Source of the DNA: Pseudomonadota bacterium
GTDB taxonomy: Bacteria; Pseudomonadota; Gammaproteobacteria; Burkholderiales; Methylophilaceae
Direction: 5' to 3'
Assembly (NCBI GenBank): GCA_029556915.1
Contig: JAKQIT010000074.1
Span: 372,001-436,000, forward strand
DNA: 64,000 nt
The notes below the pieces were generated by a model that did no database searches, was not told the DNA's origin, and was given only the letters and a program-made list of their open reading frames with translations. Position 1 is the first letter of the stretch, and each line of letters opens with the position of its first letter. Made by a program: the position numbers and the translations under genes. Below, piece by piece: positions 18,073-27,731 of the stretch.

Positions 18073-18525
18073 ATGCAAATTTGGGTAGATGCAGATGCTT
18101 GCCCCGTTGTGATTAAAGAGATTTTATTCAAGGCGGCTAAGCGCACCAGTGTGCACACCACGTTGGTGGCAAACCGTTTGTTACAAGTGCCACCCTCACC
18201 GCATATTCGCGCGATGCAGGTGGATAAAGGCTTTGACGTGGCGGATAACAAAATTGTAGAGTTACTGGTGCTGGGCGATTTAGTGATTACTGCGGATATT
18301 CCGCTGGCCGCGCAAGTGGTGGCCAAAGGCGGCCACGCCTTAAACCCACGCGGTGAGTTTTACACCAAAGAGAATATTCAAGAGCGCTTGAGCATGCGGA
18401 ATTTAATGGAAGAGCTGCGCGCCAATGGCGTTGAAACCAGCGGCCCCAGCACGTTCCACGCCAGTGATAAGCAAGCGTTTGCGGCTAAGTTAGACCAATT
18501 TTTAGCCAGAAATTTGAAGTTTTAA
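18073..18525 (+). CDS. YaiI/YqxD (DUF188) family protein
   Basis: A 150-residue protein with the family signature [16 protein letters not shown] at the N-terminus and [15 protein letters not shown] in the middle; the acidic residues suggest a PIN-like metal site, but no function is proven for the family. The ATG at 18073 is chosen because [11 protein letters not shown] is the conserved start; a TTG at 18052 would add seven unconserved residues. Confidence 0.88.
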   Translation: MQIWVDADACPVVIKEILFKAAKRTSVHTTLVANRLLQVPPSPHIRAMQVDKGFDVADNKIVELLVLGDLVITADIPLAAQVVAKGGHALNPRGEFYTKENIQERLSMRNLMEELRANGVETSGPSTFHASDKQAFAAKLDQFLARNLKF

Positions 18526-18619
18526 CTGCATTCTGAAGCGTTTTTAGCGTCGCTAGTTAAGCTAATTTTTCTGACGCACCTGTGTCATCTTTCAATGCTA
18601 AAATGTTTCCATCTTTGTT

Positions 18620-18660
18620 AGCGATGCTCTGCAAGCCTGTCTGGATGGGGTTGTAGGGGC
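18620..18660. repeat. 11-nt-loop palindromic repeat, copy 5 (degenerate)
   Basis: CTCTGCAAGCC (18627-18637) and an 11-base loop (18638-18648) are clear; the right arm GGTTGTAGGGG has several transitions that would be G-U pairs in RNA. It lies in the gap before chrA. Confidence 0.5.
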
Positions 18661-18696
18661 ATTATTTATTATCAGCGTATTTTTAATGGTTATTTT

Positions 18697-20037
18697 TTGA
18701 CTAATGTAGAACACAATATACCACCACCAAAACCTAGCCTAAATGAAGCATTTTGGTATTGGCTAAAACTCGGTTTTATTAGCTTTGGCGGCCCTGCTGG
18801 GCAAATTGCCATGATGCATCAAGAGCTGGTAGAAAATAAGCGCTGGATTTCGGAAAAGCGTTTTTTACACGCACTCAATTATTGCATGGTGTTGCCGGGC
18901 CCTGAAGCGCAACAGCTTGCCACCTATATTGGCTGGCTGATGCACAAAAAGCGCGGCGGTCTGCTGGCTGGTGGTTTATTTGTACTGCCCTCGTTACTCA
19001 TTTTAATTGCCCTTAGCTGGGCGTATATGCGCTTTGGCGATTTACCGCAAGTGGACGCTATTTTGTATGGCATTAAGCCAGCGGTGGTGGCGATTGTACT
19101 ATTTGCTGCTTATCGTATTGGCAAACGCGTGCTTAAAAACGCCATTTTGTGGGGCGTGGCAATAGCAGCTTTTATCGCCATTGCATTTTTGCATGTGCCT
19201 TTTCCTGCCATTATTTTAGGTGCAGCTTTGTTGGGCTATTTAGCGCAACGGCACTATCCCGCGCAATTTAACGTGAACAACGCGCATACCGCTGCTAAAA
19301 AAATTGAAGGCGCGGCGGTGATTGATGATGACACCCCCACGCCGGCCCACGCAAAATTTAGCTGGGCTAAGTTTTGGCGCTGGCTCACCATTGGCATTGG
19401 CATTTGGCTGGCGGCGATGGGCATTTTAATTGCCACACTTGGTTGGCAGGCCACCCTCACGCAAATGGCGTGGTTTTTTAGCAAAGCCGCACTGCTCACG
19501 TTTGGTGGCGCTTATGCGGTGCTGCCGTATGTGTTTCAAGGCGCGGTGGAACACTACCATTGGCTAACTGCACACCAAATGATGGATGGCCTTGCACTGG
19601 GCGAAACCACACCTGGCCCCTTGATTATGGTGGTAGCGTTTGTGGGTTTTGTTGGGGGCTGGTCACAAGCTGTGTTGGGTGCTGACAACTTATTTTTATC
19701 TGGTGCGCTGGCTGCTGGTTTGGTGACTTTTTTCACTTTTTTGCCCTCGTTTTTATTTATTTTTATCGGCGCTCCGCTAATTGAAAGCACGCAAGACAAT
19801 CTTAACTTCACTGCCCCACTCAATGCCATTACCGCTGCTGTGGTGGGTGTGATAGTGAGCCTTGCTGTGTTTTTTGCACAGCATGTGTTTATGCAACATG
19901 GTGTTAGCACGTTAGATTACGTTGCTATCGGCATCGCTTTTTTATCATTGGTGGCGCTTATTAAGTGGAACTTGAGCATTATTCAACTGGTCTTGATTAG
20001 CGCGACGATCGGTTTTTTCAAATATGCTATTTTTTAG
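18697..20037 (+). CDS. chrA: Chromate transporter ChrA
   Basis: A 446-residue inner-membrane protein of the CHR family, with two homologous halves. The signature GFISFGGPAGQIAMMHQEL and LPGPEAQQLATYIG in the first half recur as LTFGGAYAVLPYV and GLALGETTPGPL in the second. The family expels chromate by antiport or proton motive force. The start is TTG at 18697, since no ATG in frame precedes the conserved region. The lipocalin gene begins 12 bases behind it. Natural role could also be sulfate-like oxyanion export. Confidence 0.92.
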   Translation: MTNVEHNIPPPKPSLNEAFWYWLKLGFISFGGPAGQIAMMHQELVENKRWISEKRFLHALNYCMVLPGPEAQQLATYIGWLMHKKRGGLLAGGLFVLPSLLILIALSWAYMRFGDLPQVDAILYGIKPAVVAIVLFAAYRIGKRVLKNAILWGVAIAAFIAIAFLHVPFPAIILGAALLGYLAQRHYPAQFNVNNAHTAAKKIEGAAVIDDDTPTPAHAKFSWAKFWRWLTIGIGIWLAAMGILIATLGWQATLTQMAWFFSKAALLTFGGAYAVLPYVFQGAVEHYHWLTAHQMMDGLALGETTPGPLIMVVAFVGFVGGWSQAVLGADNLFLSGALAAGLVTFFTFLPSFLFIFIGAPLIESTQDNLNFTAPLNAITAAVVGVIVSLAVFFAQHVFMQHGVSTLDYVAIGIAFLSLVALIKWNLSIIQLVLISATIGFFKYAIF

Positions 20038-20049
20038 AAAGCTTTGTGT

Positions 20050-20625
20050 ATGAAACGCTTTATTTTATTGTTAACTTTTGCCCTCAGTGCGTGTGCGGGG
20101 GAGATGACAGCCAATATACAAACGGTAGATGGCGTGGATGCTAACCAATATCTCGGCACATGGTATGAAATTGCCCGTTTGGATAACAGATTTGAACGTG
20201 ATTTAGAACAAGTGACCGCCACCTACAGTCTGCGCGAAGATGGCGGTATTAAAGTGATTAACCGCGGCTTTAACACGCAAAAAAATGACTGGAGTGAAGC
20301 AGAAGGCAAGGCTTATTTTACACAGCCAATCAACAAAGATGGCACTTATAAAGGCCAATTAAAGGTATCATTTTTTGGCCCATTTTACGGGCCGTACAAT
20401 ATTATTGCGCTAGACAAAATTCACTATAACTATGCGCTGGTGACGAGTGGCAAAGAGTATTTGTGGATTTTATCGCGCACGCCGCAGCTCACTTACCCGA
20501 TTAAACAAGAGTTGATGGCGCAAGCCAAAGCACTAGGCTACCCGACTGAAAATCTTATTTTTGTAAAGCAAGCCAACCAAGTGGAATATGAGTCTGGCAG
20601 GCATGTGGTGCCAGCACATAATTAA
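20050..20625 (+). CDS. blc: Outer-membrane lipocalin (Blc family)
   Basis: A 191-residue lipoprotein: the signal MKRFILLLTFALSACAG has the lipobox LSAC, so the cysteine at about position 15 would be acylated. The lipocalin motif GTWYEIARLDNRFER and the later YNYALVTSG strand identify the bacterial lipocalin fold, which binds fatty acids or lysophospholipids and is linked to envelope stress. It probably shares a transcript with chrA. The ATG at 20050 starts the signal peptide cleanly. Confidence 0.92.
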   Translation: MKRFILLLTFALSACAGEMTANIQTVDGVDANQYLGTWYEIARLDNRFERDLEQVTATYSLREDGGIKVINRGFNTQKNDWSEAEGKAYFTQPINKDGTYKGQLKVSFFGPFYGPYNIIALDKIHYNYALVTSGKEYLWILSRTPQLTYPIKQELMAQAKALGYPTENLIFVKQANQVEYESGRHVVPAHN

Positions 20626-20637
20626 GGCGTCTTCATA

Positions 20638-20695
20638 GCAGCACCTCTGCGAGCCTCATTCTATGCGGCTTCCAGAGGCACAAAAATCTCTCGGC
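20638..20695. repeat. 11-nt-loop palindromic repeat, copy 6
   Basis: Stem CCTCTGCGAGCC (20644-20655), loop TCATTCTATGC (20656-20666), stem GGCTTCCAGAGG (20667-20678), then CACAAAAATCTCTCGG. It lies between the convergent blc and ygiQ-like genes. Confidence 0.85.
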
Positions 20696-20723
20696 GTAAA
20701 TTAAGCGTTTTTTAATGCAAAAT

Positions 20724-22874
20724 TTATGAGAATTTACGTGTCTTTTTCTGCGGATTTCTTGGGCGCATAGTGCGCTCTAGTTGCTCACCTTTTACCGTTG
20801 TAATCGGCTTATTTGAAAGTGGCTGCCAAGCTGGAATCAAGCATTGTTTGCCGCTACCAATTAAATCAGCACGCCCCATTTTTTTCAGCGCTTCACGCAA
20901 CATCGGCCAGTTATTGGGGTCATGAAAACGGATAAACGCTTTGTGCAGTTTGCGCACATTGCCTGCTTTAGGAATCGGCACATTGTCAGAATCTGCTGTG
21001 ACTTTACGCAGCGGATTTTTACCACTGTGGTACATGGCGGTGGCCATCGCCATGGGCGTGGGCGTGAAGGTTTGTACTTGGTCTAGCTTAAAGTCATATT
21101 TTTTCAGCCAAAGCGCTAAGTTCAGCATGTCTTGGTCTGTGGTGCCTGGGTGCGCGGCAATAAAATATGGAATCAAATATTGTTTTTTACCCGCCTCGGC
21201 ACTGAATTTTTCAAACATCAGTTTAAATTCATCGTAAGCATCCATACCCGGCTTCATCATTTTGCTCAACACGTTTTCTTCACTGTGCTCAGGCGCAATT
21301 TTTAAGTAGCCACCCACGTGATGTTGCACGAGTTCTTTCACATATTCAGGCGATTTAACGGCTAAATCGTAACGTACGCCTGAACCAATCAAGATTTTTT
21401 TCACGCCTTTAATCGCACGTGCTTTACGGTAAAGTTGCACTAACGCACTGTGATCTGTATTTAAGTTCTCGCAAATTCCGGGATAAACGCAACTAAGCTT
21501 GCGGCAGTTTTTTTCTATACTTTCACTTTTGCAAGCTATGCGGTACATATTAGCCGTTGGGCCACCAAGGTCTGAAATCACGCCAGTAAAACCATCCACT
21601 TTATCGCGAATTTCTTCCACTTCTTTCAAAATGCTTTCTTCGCTGCGGCTTTGAATAATGCGGCCTTCGTGCTCGGTAATACTACAAAATGTGCAGCCAC
21701 CAAAACATCCGCGCATAATATTCACGCTAAAACGAATCATTTCCCAAGCAGGGATTTTGGCTTGCTTATAAATGGGGTGCGGCGCACGCGCATATGGCAT
21801 GTCATAAACATAATCCATCTCTTTGGTGGTTAGCGGAATAGGCGGCGGGTTCAACCACACTTCTCTATCGCCATGTTTTTGCACCAATGCGCGCGCATTG
21901 CCCGGATTTGCCTCTAAGTGCAACACGCGTGAAGCATGTGCATACAATACGGGGTCATTCGCCACCTCCTCAAAAGCGGGCAAGCGTACCACTTGCTTGG
22001 TTCTGTCGGCTTTTGGTTTACGGACAATTTCGATGGCTTTGCTGCCTTCTGGCAGTGTTATCTTGGTTTCATTAGTTGCGCAACTTGCATCACTTTTGCC
22101 CATCTTCATCTCGTACGGGTCAACAGGTTTATCAATGATACCAGGGCGGTCTAGCTTAGTGCTTTCAACTTCGCTCCAACCTTCTGGTATATTTTTGCGT
22201 AAAAAAGCGGTGCCACGAATATCTTGAATATCACTGACCTTTTCACCTTTGGCAATTCGGTGGCTCAGTTCCACCAATGCGCGCTCGGCATTACCATAAA
22301 GCAAAATATCGGCTTTAGAATCCACCAAAATACTGCGGCGCACTTTATCAGACCAATAATCATAATGCGCAATGCGGCGCAAACTGGCTTCAATACTGCC
22401 AATCACCAAGGGCGCATCGGGATATGCTTCACGGCAGCGTTGCGAATACACCAGCACTGCGCGGTCTGGGCGTTTATTTGGCGCGGCATCAGGTGTATAG
22501 GCATCATCACTACGAATTTTTCGGTCAGCCGTGTAGCGATTCACCATGCTATCCATATTGCCTGCGGTGACGCCAAAATACAGATTAGGCTTGCCTAAGG
22601 CTTTAAATGCATTGGCATTTTGCCAATCTGGCTGCGCAATAATGCCTACGCGAAAACCCTGCGCTTCGAGCAAACGCCCCACTAGCGCCATGCCAAAACT
22701 CGGGTGGTCTATATAGGCATCACCCGTCACTAAAATTATGTCGCAACTATCCCAGCCCAGCGCATCCATTTCGGCGCGCGTCATGGGCAACATTTTGGCC
22801 GTGCCAAACCGTTTCGCCCAAAATGGACGATAGGTGTGAATCGGCTTTGCCAGCATGTCGGAGTAGTGTTCCAA
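20724..22874 (-). CDS. ygiQ: YgiQ-family radical SAM protein
   Basis: A 716-residue UPF0313 protein. The radical S-adenosylmethionine cluster motif CFGGCTFC lies near residue 390; the N-terminal [20 protein letters not shown] is the cobalamin-binding-like domain signature of this family, and the C-terminal end is basic. The reaction is unknown. The open frame reaches a TTG at 22874; an internal ATG at 22856 ([13 protein letters not shown]) is an equally good start. Neither has a clear ribosome site. Confidence 0.9.
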   Translation of the reverse strand: MEHYSDMLAKPIHTYRPFWAKRFGTAKMLPMTRAEMDALGWDSCDIILVTGDAYIDHPSFGMALVGRLLEAQGFRVGIIAQPDWQNANAFKALGKPNLYFGVTAGNMDSMVNRYTADRKIRSDDAYTPDAAPNKRPDRAVLVYSQRCREAYPDAPLVIGSIEASLRRIAHYDYWSDKVRRSILVDSKADILLYGNAERALVELSHRIAKGEKVSDIQDIRGTAFLRKNIPEGWSEVESTKLDRPGIIDKPVDPYEMKMGKSDASCATNETKITLPEGSKAIEIVRKPKADRTKQVVRLPAFEEVANDPVLYAHASRVLHLEANPGNARALVQKHGDREVWLNPPPIPLTTKEMDYVYDMPYARAPHPIYKQAKIPAWEMIRFSVNIMRGCFGGCTFCSITEHEGRIIQSRSEESILKEVEEIRDKVDGFTGVISDLGGPTANMYRIACKSESIEKNCRKLSCVYPGICENLNTDHSALVQLYRKARAIKGVKKILIGSGVRYDLAVKSPEYVKELVQHHVGGYLKIAPEHSEENVLSKMMKPGMDAYDEFKLMFEKFSAEAGKKQYLIPYFIAAHPGTTDQDMLNLALWLKKYDFKLDQVQTFTPTPMAMATAMYHSGKNPLRKVTADSDNVPIPKAGNVRKLHKAFIRFHDPNNWPMLREALKKMGRADLIGSGKQCLIPAWQPLSNKPITTVKGEQLERTMRPRNPQKKTRKFS

Positions 22875-22995
22875 GGTATTTGCCTGAAGGTTTTGTTTGA
22901 ATAAATTTTAAGCGCGCATTTTACGCGCTAATGGTTTGATTACAAAGCTATTTTTTGTGACTTAATCGTTACAATAACCTTATAAAAAATAGGCT

Positions 22996-23346
22996 TTATA
23001 GCAAGTTAACGCCAAAAGGCTTCATTAGTATAGAAAATAGCCAAAAAACCAACAGCGTAAACAACACGCAACTAATAAGCGTATAAACAAAACCTATTTT
23101 GGGTAACAAATAGGGAAACAACAAAAACATCGGTAGTGTAGGTAGTACATACCAAAATGTATAGTAGGCATGATTAGCAATTTTGCTACTCGGCTGCTGC
23201 TCTACATAAAGCCAAATCAAGGTCAGCACCGTCACCAACGGTAAGGCCGCAATAAAACCACCCAGCTTATCACTGCGTTTTGCAAACTCTGAGACCAACA
23301 CCACAACACCAGCAGTGACTAAATATTTAAAAAAAAGGTATTGCAT
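22996..23346 (-). CDS. DUF3147 family membrane protein
   Basis: A 116-residue inner-membrane protein with four predicted helices (KYLVTAGVVVLVSEFA, GFIAALPLVTVLTLIW, YVLPTLPMFLLFPYLL, LISCVLFTLLVFWLF). Function unknown; members are often found near metal-resistance genes. It sits 15 bases behind the multicopper oxidase with its own TAGGAG ribosome site, so it belongs to the same operon. Confidence 0.8.
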   Translation of the reverse strand: MQYLFFKYLVTAGVVVLVSEFAKRSDKLGGFIAALPLVTVLTLIWLYVEQQPSSKIANHAYYTFWYVLPTLPMFLLFPYLLPKIGFVYTLISCVLFTLLVFWLFSILMKPFGVNLL

Positions 23347-23361
23347 GTTTACTCCTATTAA

Positions 23362-24756
23362 TTAATGGCCTTCATGCCCTGTCGGCTTACGCACCTGCAG
23401 TTCAATTGCGGTCTTTTCATCATCAACTGACTGTCTTTGTACCTCAGGTACTTCTCCTTTAAACTCATAAGCCCGCGTATTTTTTGGATGTTGATACGGA
23501 CCAGGATCTTTGAAATCATTTTTTGCTAAGCCTTCACGCACTTTTAACAAGCTAAACATACCACCCATGTTAATGGCACCGTATTGCCCTTTACCTGTCA
23601 TCATAGGCAAGGTGTTTTCTGGGAGTGGCATGTCCATCATGGCGGCCATATCACTCATTTCATTCATGCCTGTTTCACCCATGGGCATGTAATCTGGCAC
23701 CAGTTTGTTAATTTTTTCCACCAAATCATCTTGTTTAACGCCCAGCATGGTAGGCACTTCATGTCCCATCGCATTCATGGTGTGATGCGATTTGTGGCAA
23801 TGAAGAGACCAATCACCTAGTTCGTTTGCTATAAACTCAATGGCTCGCATTTGACCAACCCCAATATCTGTCGTCACCTCAGGCCACCGCGCAGTGGGCG
23901 GCACCCAGCCACCATCGGTGCCCGTCACCACAAACTCATGTCCATGAATATGAATGGGGTGATTCGTCATCGTAAGGTTACCAATACGAATACGCACTTT
24001 GTCATTTTTACGCACTACCAACGGATCTATACCAGGAAAAGCACGACTATTCCATGTCCACAAATTAAAGTTCAACATGGTGTTAATTTTTGGCGTGTAG
24101 CTTCCAGGGTCAATATCGTAGGCATTGAGTAAAAAAATAAAATCTCTATCCACCGCCATGAATTTAGGATTTTTGGGATGTGTTACCCAACTGCCCATCA
24201 AGCCCATGGCCATTTGCGTCATTTCATCGGCATGCGGGTGATACATAAAAGTGCCAGCACGTTTGGCTTCAAACTCATACACATAGGTTTTGCCAACAGG
24301 GATGGCAGGTTGCGTTAACCCACTTACGCCATCCATACCATTGGGTAAGCGTTGCCCGTGCCAATGTACGCTGGTCACTTCTGGCAGGCGATTGGTCACA
24401 AAAACACGCACTTTATCGCCCTCCACCACTTCAATCGTCGGTCCAGGGCTTTGGCCGTTATAACCCCACAAATGTGCTTTCATGCCAGGGGCGATTTCCC
24501 GAATAACGGGCTCTGCCACTAAGTGAAATTCTTTCACGCCATTTTGCATTCGCCACGGCAAGCTCCAGCCATTGAGCGTAACAACAGGGTTGTATGGTCT
24601 ACCAGTATTGGGTTGTAGTGGTGCTTGCGTACTGGCTTTCTCAGCAGAAATAATTTCAGGCAAGGCGGCAAGTGCCACTCTGCTCACAGCGGTGGCGGCA
24701 ATGCCTGCGCCAGCTAGTTTAAAGAAATTTCGGCGGCTAAATTGATTGCTGTCCAT
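23362..24756 (-). CDS. Tat-exported multicopper oxidase (CopA-like)
   Basis: A 464-residue periplasmic oxidase. The Tat signal is FSRRNFFKLAGAGIAAT. The copper ligands sit in the expected order: HWHGQRLPNGMDG, YHPHADEMTQ, HPIHIHGHEF and the C-terminal-type HCHKSHHTMNAMGH. A methionine-rich stretch near residues 345-385 (MPMGETGMNEMSDMAAMMDM) resembles Cu(I)-binding segments of copper-tolerance oxidases. It probably oxidises Cu(I) in the periplasm. It starts two bases after the stop of the outer-membrane factor gene, so the two are cotranslated. The order of the last domain, with a long tail after the type-1 site, is unusual. Confidence 0.9.
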   Translation of the reverse strand: MDSNQFSRRNFFKLAGAGIAATAVSRVALAALPEIISAEKASTQAPLQPNTGRPYNPVVTLNGWSLPWRMQNGVKEFHLVAEPVIREIAPGMKAHLWGYNGQSPGPTIEVVEGDKVRVFVTNRLPEVTSVHWHGQRLPNGMDGVSGLTQPAIPVGKTYVYEFEAKRAGTFMYHPHADEMTQMAMGLMGSWVTHPKNPKFMAVDRDFIFLLNAYDIDPGSYTPKINTMLNFNLWTWNSRAFPGIDPLVVRKNDKVRIRIGNLTMTNHPIHIHGHEFVVTGTDGGWVPPTARWPEVTTDIGVGQMRAIEFIANELGDWSLHCHKSHHTMNAMGHEVPTMLGVKQDDLVEKINKLVPDYMPMGETGMNEMSDMAAMMDMPLPENTLPMMTGKGQYGAINMGGMFSLLKVREGLAKNDFKDPGPYQHPKNTRAYEFKGEVPEVQRQSVDDEKTAIELQVRKPTGHEGH

Positions 24757-24758
24757 GA

Positions 24759-26114
24759 TTACTTGCCCCCCAAGCTACCAATGAGTGCCATATTCAATGC
24801 CGTTTCAGCCAACCAAAATTCATTGAGCTTTGCAATATATGCATTCACACTCGCCACCTGCGCTCGCGCATCGGCAAACAAGGTAAAAGGACTAATCAAC
24901 ATACCGTTGTAGCGCAGTAAATTTTCATCTGATATTTTTTTGCTGAGCGGTACAATTTCATCACGATAGTGCTTTGCCATTGTGAAATTGCTTAAATATT
25001 GGTTGTGTGCCTCGCGGATTTCCGATTGTGCGTTAAGAGCCACTTGCGCCGTGTGATTAACTGCCTGCATGTAAGTAGCCTCTGCCCGCGCTACTTTTGC
25101 ACTTCCCCAATCAAACAAGGGCAATTCAAAACTAACATCCACACCTTTTTTATATGCGTCGCCGCGTCTGCCCTCTAACACTCTTGCTGGGCCGATTTCA
25201 AGAACGTTAATCAAGCGCGTAGTCTTAGTTAACCCCAATTGCTTGGCTAAAGTATCAGTATCCGAACGTGCCATTTGCAAATCTAAGCGTTGTTCAAAAG
25301 CGGTTTTTTCAACTGTTTGTAATTCAGCCAAATTTTTTGGTAAATCTGGCAATCGGTCTTGCAACTGAATAACATCAGGCGACACAGCTAATAAGCGAGA
25401 TAATATTTCAATCTTGCTATTTTTTTGTTGCTGAGCTATCTGATACTCCTGCACGGCTTGAGCATAATAGCTTTGCTCATGCGCTTGTTCTAGTTTGCTC
25501 CAGTTACCCGCTTTTACCATGCGTTGTGCTAACTCTGCACTGGCTTCAGCAGACTCCTTTACTTGCTCGCCATAAAGAAAATGCTGATTGGCGGCCACTG
25601 CATTAAAATATGCTATACGGGTTTCGTATGCCAACTTAAGCACATCAAGTGCAACATTTTTTTTGGTTCTTTCAAAATTCTGCCGTTCTATCGCCACTAT
25701 TTTTGGCATGGTCACCAGCGAAAAAATATTAAACGTTAATGCTTGTTCAATTTTGTAATCCCCATTATTTCTGGCATAAAACATACTGAATTTTGGGTTA
25801 GGCAAACGCCCTGCCTGCACAACATCGGCCTCAGAAATGCCTAAGTCATAAAGTGTAGCTTGCAAACCCTTATTATTGAGTAAGGCAATTTGCACGGCAT
25901 CATCGGCATCAATGCACGCACTTAATAAGGCATTGACGCGGTCAGCCGCCTGTTTTTGGGCATCTGCACTTTTTTGCCATACCACTTCTTGCTTGATATG
26001 TTGTGCTGTCGTTTTATTAACATCTTCCATGCCACCATCTCGTGAGAAAGTCGCACAGCCACTTAATAGAAACGCTATAAACGCGCAATACATCGTTATT
26101 TTTTGCAATTTCAT
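24759..26114 (-). CDS. TolC-family outer-membrane lipoprotein (CusC-like)
   Basis: A 451-residue outer-membrane factor. The signal MKLQKITMYCAFIAFLLSGC ends in a lipobox. Long helices with alternating charged residues and the repeated half-structure (ISEADVVQAGRLPNPKFS and VDVSFELPLFDWGSAKVARAEA) are typical of TolC barrels. Its neighbours suggest copper export, but the membrane-fusion protein and RND pump that normally complete a CusCBA machine are not next to it. Confidence 0.88.
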   Translation of the reverse strand: MKLQKITMYCAFIAFLLSGCATFSRDGGMEDVNKTTAQHIKQEVVWQKSADAQKQAADRVNALLSACIDADDAVQIALLNNKGLQATLYDLGISEADVVQAGRLPNPKFSMFYARNNGDYKIEQALTFNIFSLVTMPKIVAIERQNFERTKKNVALDVLKLAYETRIAYFNAVAANQHFLYGEQVKESAEASAELAQRMVKAGNWSKLEQAHEQSYYAQAVQEYQIAQQQKNSKIEILSRLLAVSPDVIQLQDRLPDLPKNLAELQTVEKTAFEQRLDLQMARSDTDTLAKQLGLTKTTRLINVLEIGPARVLEGRRGDAYKKGVDVSFELPLFDWGSAKVARAEATYMQAVNHTAQVALNAQSEIREAHNQYLSNFTMAKHYRDEIVPLSKKISDENLLRYNGMLISPFTLFADARAQVASVNAYIAKLNEFWLAETALNMALIGSLGGK

Positions 26115-26188
26115 ATAAACTCCACCATAGCGAATAACTTAACACATCTTGCGCCAAAAATGATGACTATTCAATTGCAATAAAGTTT

Positions 26189-26905
26189 ATGAGCTTTGCC
26201 TATTATCAATTCCCAAAAGGGCGCGTTTCTGCAATAGACGACGGCTGTGAGTTTCCGCCAGTCTCACTCGCCCTTGGTGAGCCGAACGGCCTAATCGCGA
26301 TTGGGGGTGATTTGTCGCTATCCCGCTTATTAAAAGCCTACCAACAAGGCATTTTTCCTTGGTTTAGCGAAGGTGAACCCATTATGTGGTGGAGTCCAAA
26401 CCCACGCATGGTGCTATTTCCAGATGAATTAAAAATTACAAAATCACTGCAAAAAAGCATCAGAAACAAGCCCTTTGAAGTGCGCTTTAACACCGCATTT
26501 CGCCAAGTGATGCAAGCTTGCAGCGGCACACCACGTGTAGGGCAAGATGGCACTTGGATAACCGATGACATTATTAATGGATATTGCGCGCTTTTTGAGG
26601 CAGGCTATGCCATTAGTGCCGAGTGCTGGCTTGATAATGTATTAGTTGGTGGTTGCTATGGCGTTAAAATTGGGCGTATGTTTTATGGAGAAAGCATGTT
26701 TCATCATGTGACTGACGCCTCAAAAGTGGCTTTTGTTGCTTTGGTGCAAAAGTTAAAAACAGAAGGCGTTGGCATGATAGATTGCCAAATGAAAACCACA
26801 CATTTAGCCAACTTTGGCGCGCGTGAAATCAGCCGAGATGATTTTATTGGCCAACTGAGGCAATTAACTACGCAAAACGCAATTCAACATCCACCAAACA
26901 TTTAG
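26189..26905 (+). CDS. aat: Leucyl/phenylalanyl-tRNA-protein transferase
   Basis: Adds leucine or phenylalanine from tRNA to proteins with basic N-termini and thereby marks them for ClpAP (N-degron pathway). The family motifs [29 protein letters not shown] and [13 protein letters not shown] are all present within 238 residues. It is divergent from the outer-membrane factor gene and 14 bases before bpt. Confidence 0.96.
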   Translation: MSFAYYQFPKGRVSAIDDGCEFPPVSLALGEPNGLIAIGGDLSLSRLLKAYQQGIFPWFSEGEPIMWWSPNPRMVLFPDELKITKSLQKSIRNKPFEVRFNTAFRQVMQACSGTPRVGQDGTWITDDIINGYCALFEAGYAISAECWLDNVLVGGCYGVKIGRMFYGESMFHHVTDASKVAFVALVQKLKTEGVGMIDCQMKTTHLANFGAREISRDDFIGQLRQLTTQNAIQHPPNI

Positions 26906-26919
26906 GTTATTATTTCATC

Positions 26920-27651
26920 ATGACTAGCCCGAATGAATTGCCACTCAACCAGCTGCAGTTTTACCTATCTGCACCCTACCCTTGCAGTTATTTGCCGGGT
27001 GAAACTGCGCAGAGCTTAATGGCTACACCGCAACATTTAGTCAATGCGAATATCTATAGTCAATTGATTCAGCAGGGGTTTCGTCGCAGTGGCGACTTCG
27101 CTTATCGCCCACATTGCCCACATTGCCAAGCCTGCATTTCTATCCGCGTGGTGCTTCAGGACTTTAAACCTAACCGAAGCCAAAAACGTGCCTTTAAGCA
27201 ACACCAACATTTAACGGTGCGTGTTTTACCTGTGGCTTTTCATGAATCGCACTTTGCGCTGTATTCGGCCTACATCAAAGCGCGCCACGCGGATGAGCAA
27301 GATAGCCCTGCGAAGCAAAGTGAACTAGAGCAATACCACAGTTTTTTGTGTCAAAGTCATGTGGATAGCGTATTGGTCGAATTTTGCGAAAATGACCAAC
27401 TCAAAATGGTCAGCGTTGTGGATATTGTCGAAGACGGCATGTCGGCAGTCTATACTTTTTATGACACTTCTGATGGCAAGGCCAGCCTAGGCACCTATAA
27501 TGTGCTGTGGCAAATTGCATGGGCAAAAAGCTTTAATTTGCCCTATTTATATTTAGGTTATTGGATTAAAGATAGCCAAAAAATGGCCTACAAACAAAAT
27601 TTTCAGCCGCAAGAACAGCGCATTAATGGCGCTTGGCAATGCCAAATTTAA
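26920..27651 (+). CDS. bpt: Aspartate/glutamate leucyltransferase
   Basis: Transfers leucine to N-terminal aspartate or glutamate, feeding the same N-degron route as aat, with which it is cotranscribed. The CPYLPG-type start CSYLPGETAQ, the cysteine-rich YRPHCPHCQACISIR and GYWIKDSQKMAYKQNF are family signatures (ATE family). 243 residues is the usual length. Confidence 0.95.
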   Translation: MTSPNELPLNQLQFYLSAPYPCSYLPGETAQSLMATPQHLVNANIYSQLIQQGFRRSGDFAYRPHCPHCQACISIRVVLQDFKPNRSQKRAFKQHQHLTVRVLPVAFHESHFALYSAYIKARHADEQDSPAKQSELEQYHSFLCQSHVDSVLVEFCENDQLKMVSVVDIVEDGMSAVYTFYDTSDGKASLGTYNVLWQIAWAKSFNLPYLYLGYWIKDSQKMAYKQNFQPQEQRINGAWQCQI

Positions 27652-27677
27652 AACACAATATTTTGCGCTGCTTTTTC

Positions 27678-27731
27678 CCCGAGAAAAATTTTCGCCTCTG
27701 CAAGCCAGTATCTATGCGGCTTCCAGAGGGT
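27678..27731. repeat. 11-nt-loop palindromic repeat, copy 7 (gene end)
   Basis: CCCCGAGAAAAATTTTCG flank, stem CCTCTGCAAGCC (27695-27706), loop AGTATCTATGC (27707-27717), stem GGCTTCCAGAGG (27718-27729). The stop codon of the leftward gene lies in the loop. Confidence 0.85.
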
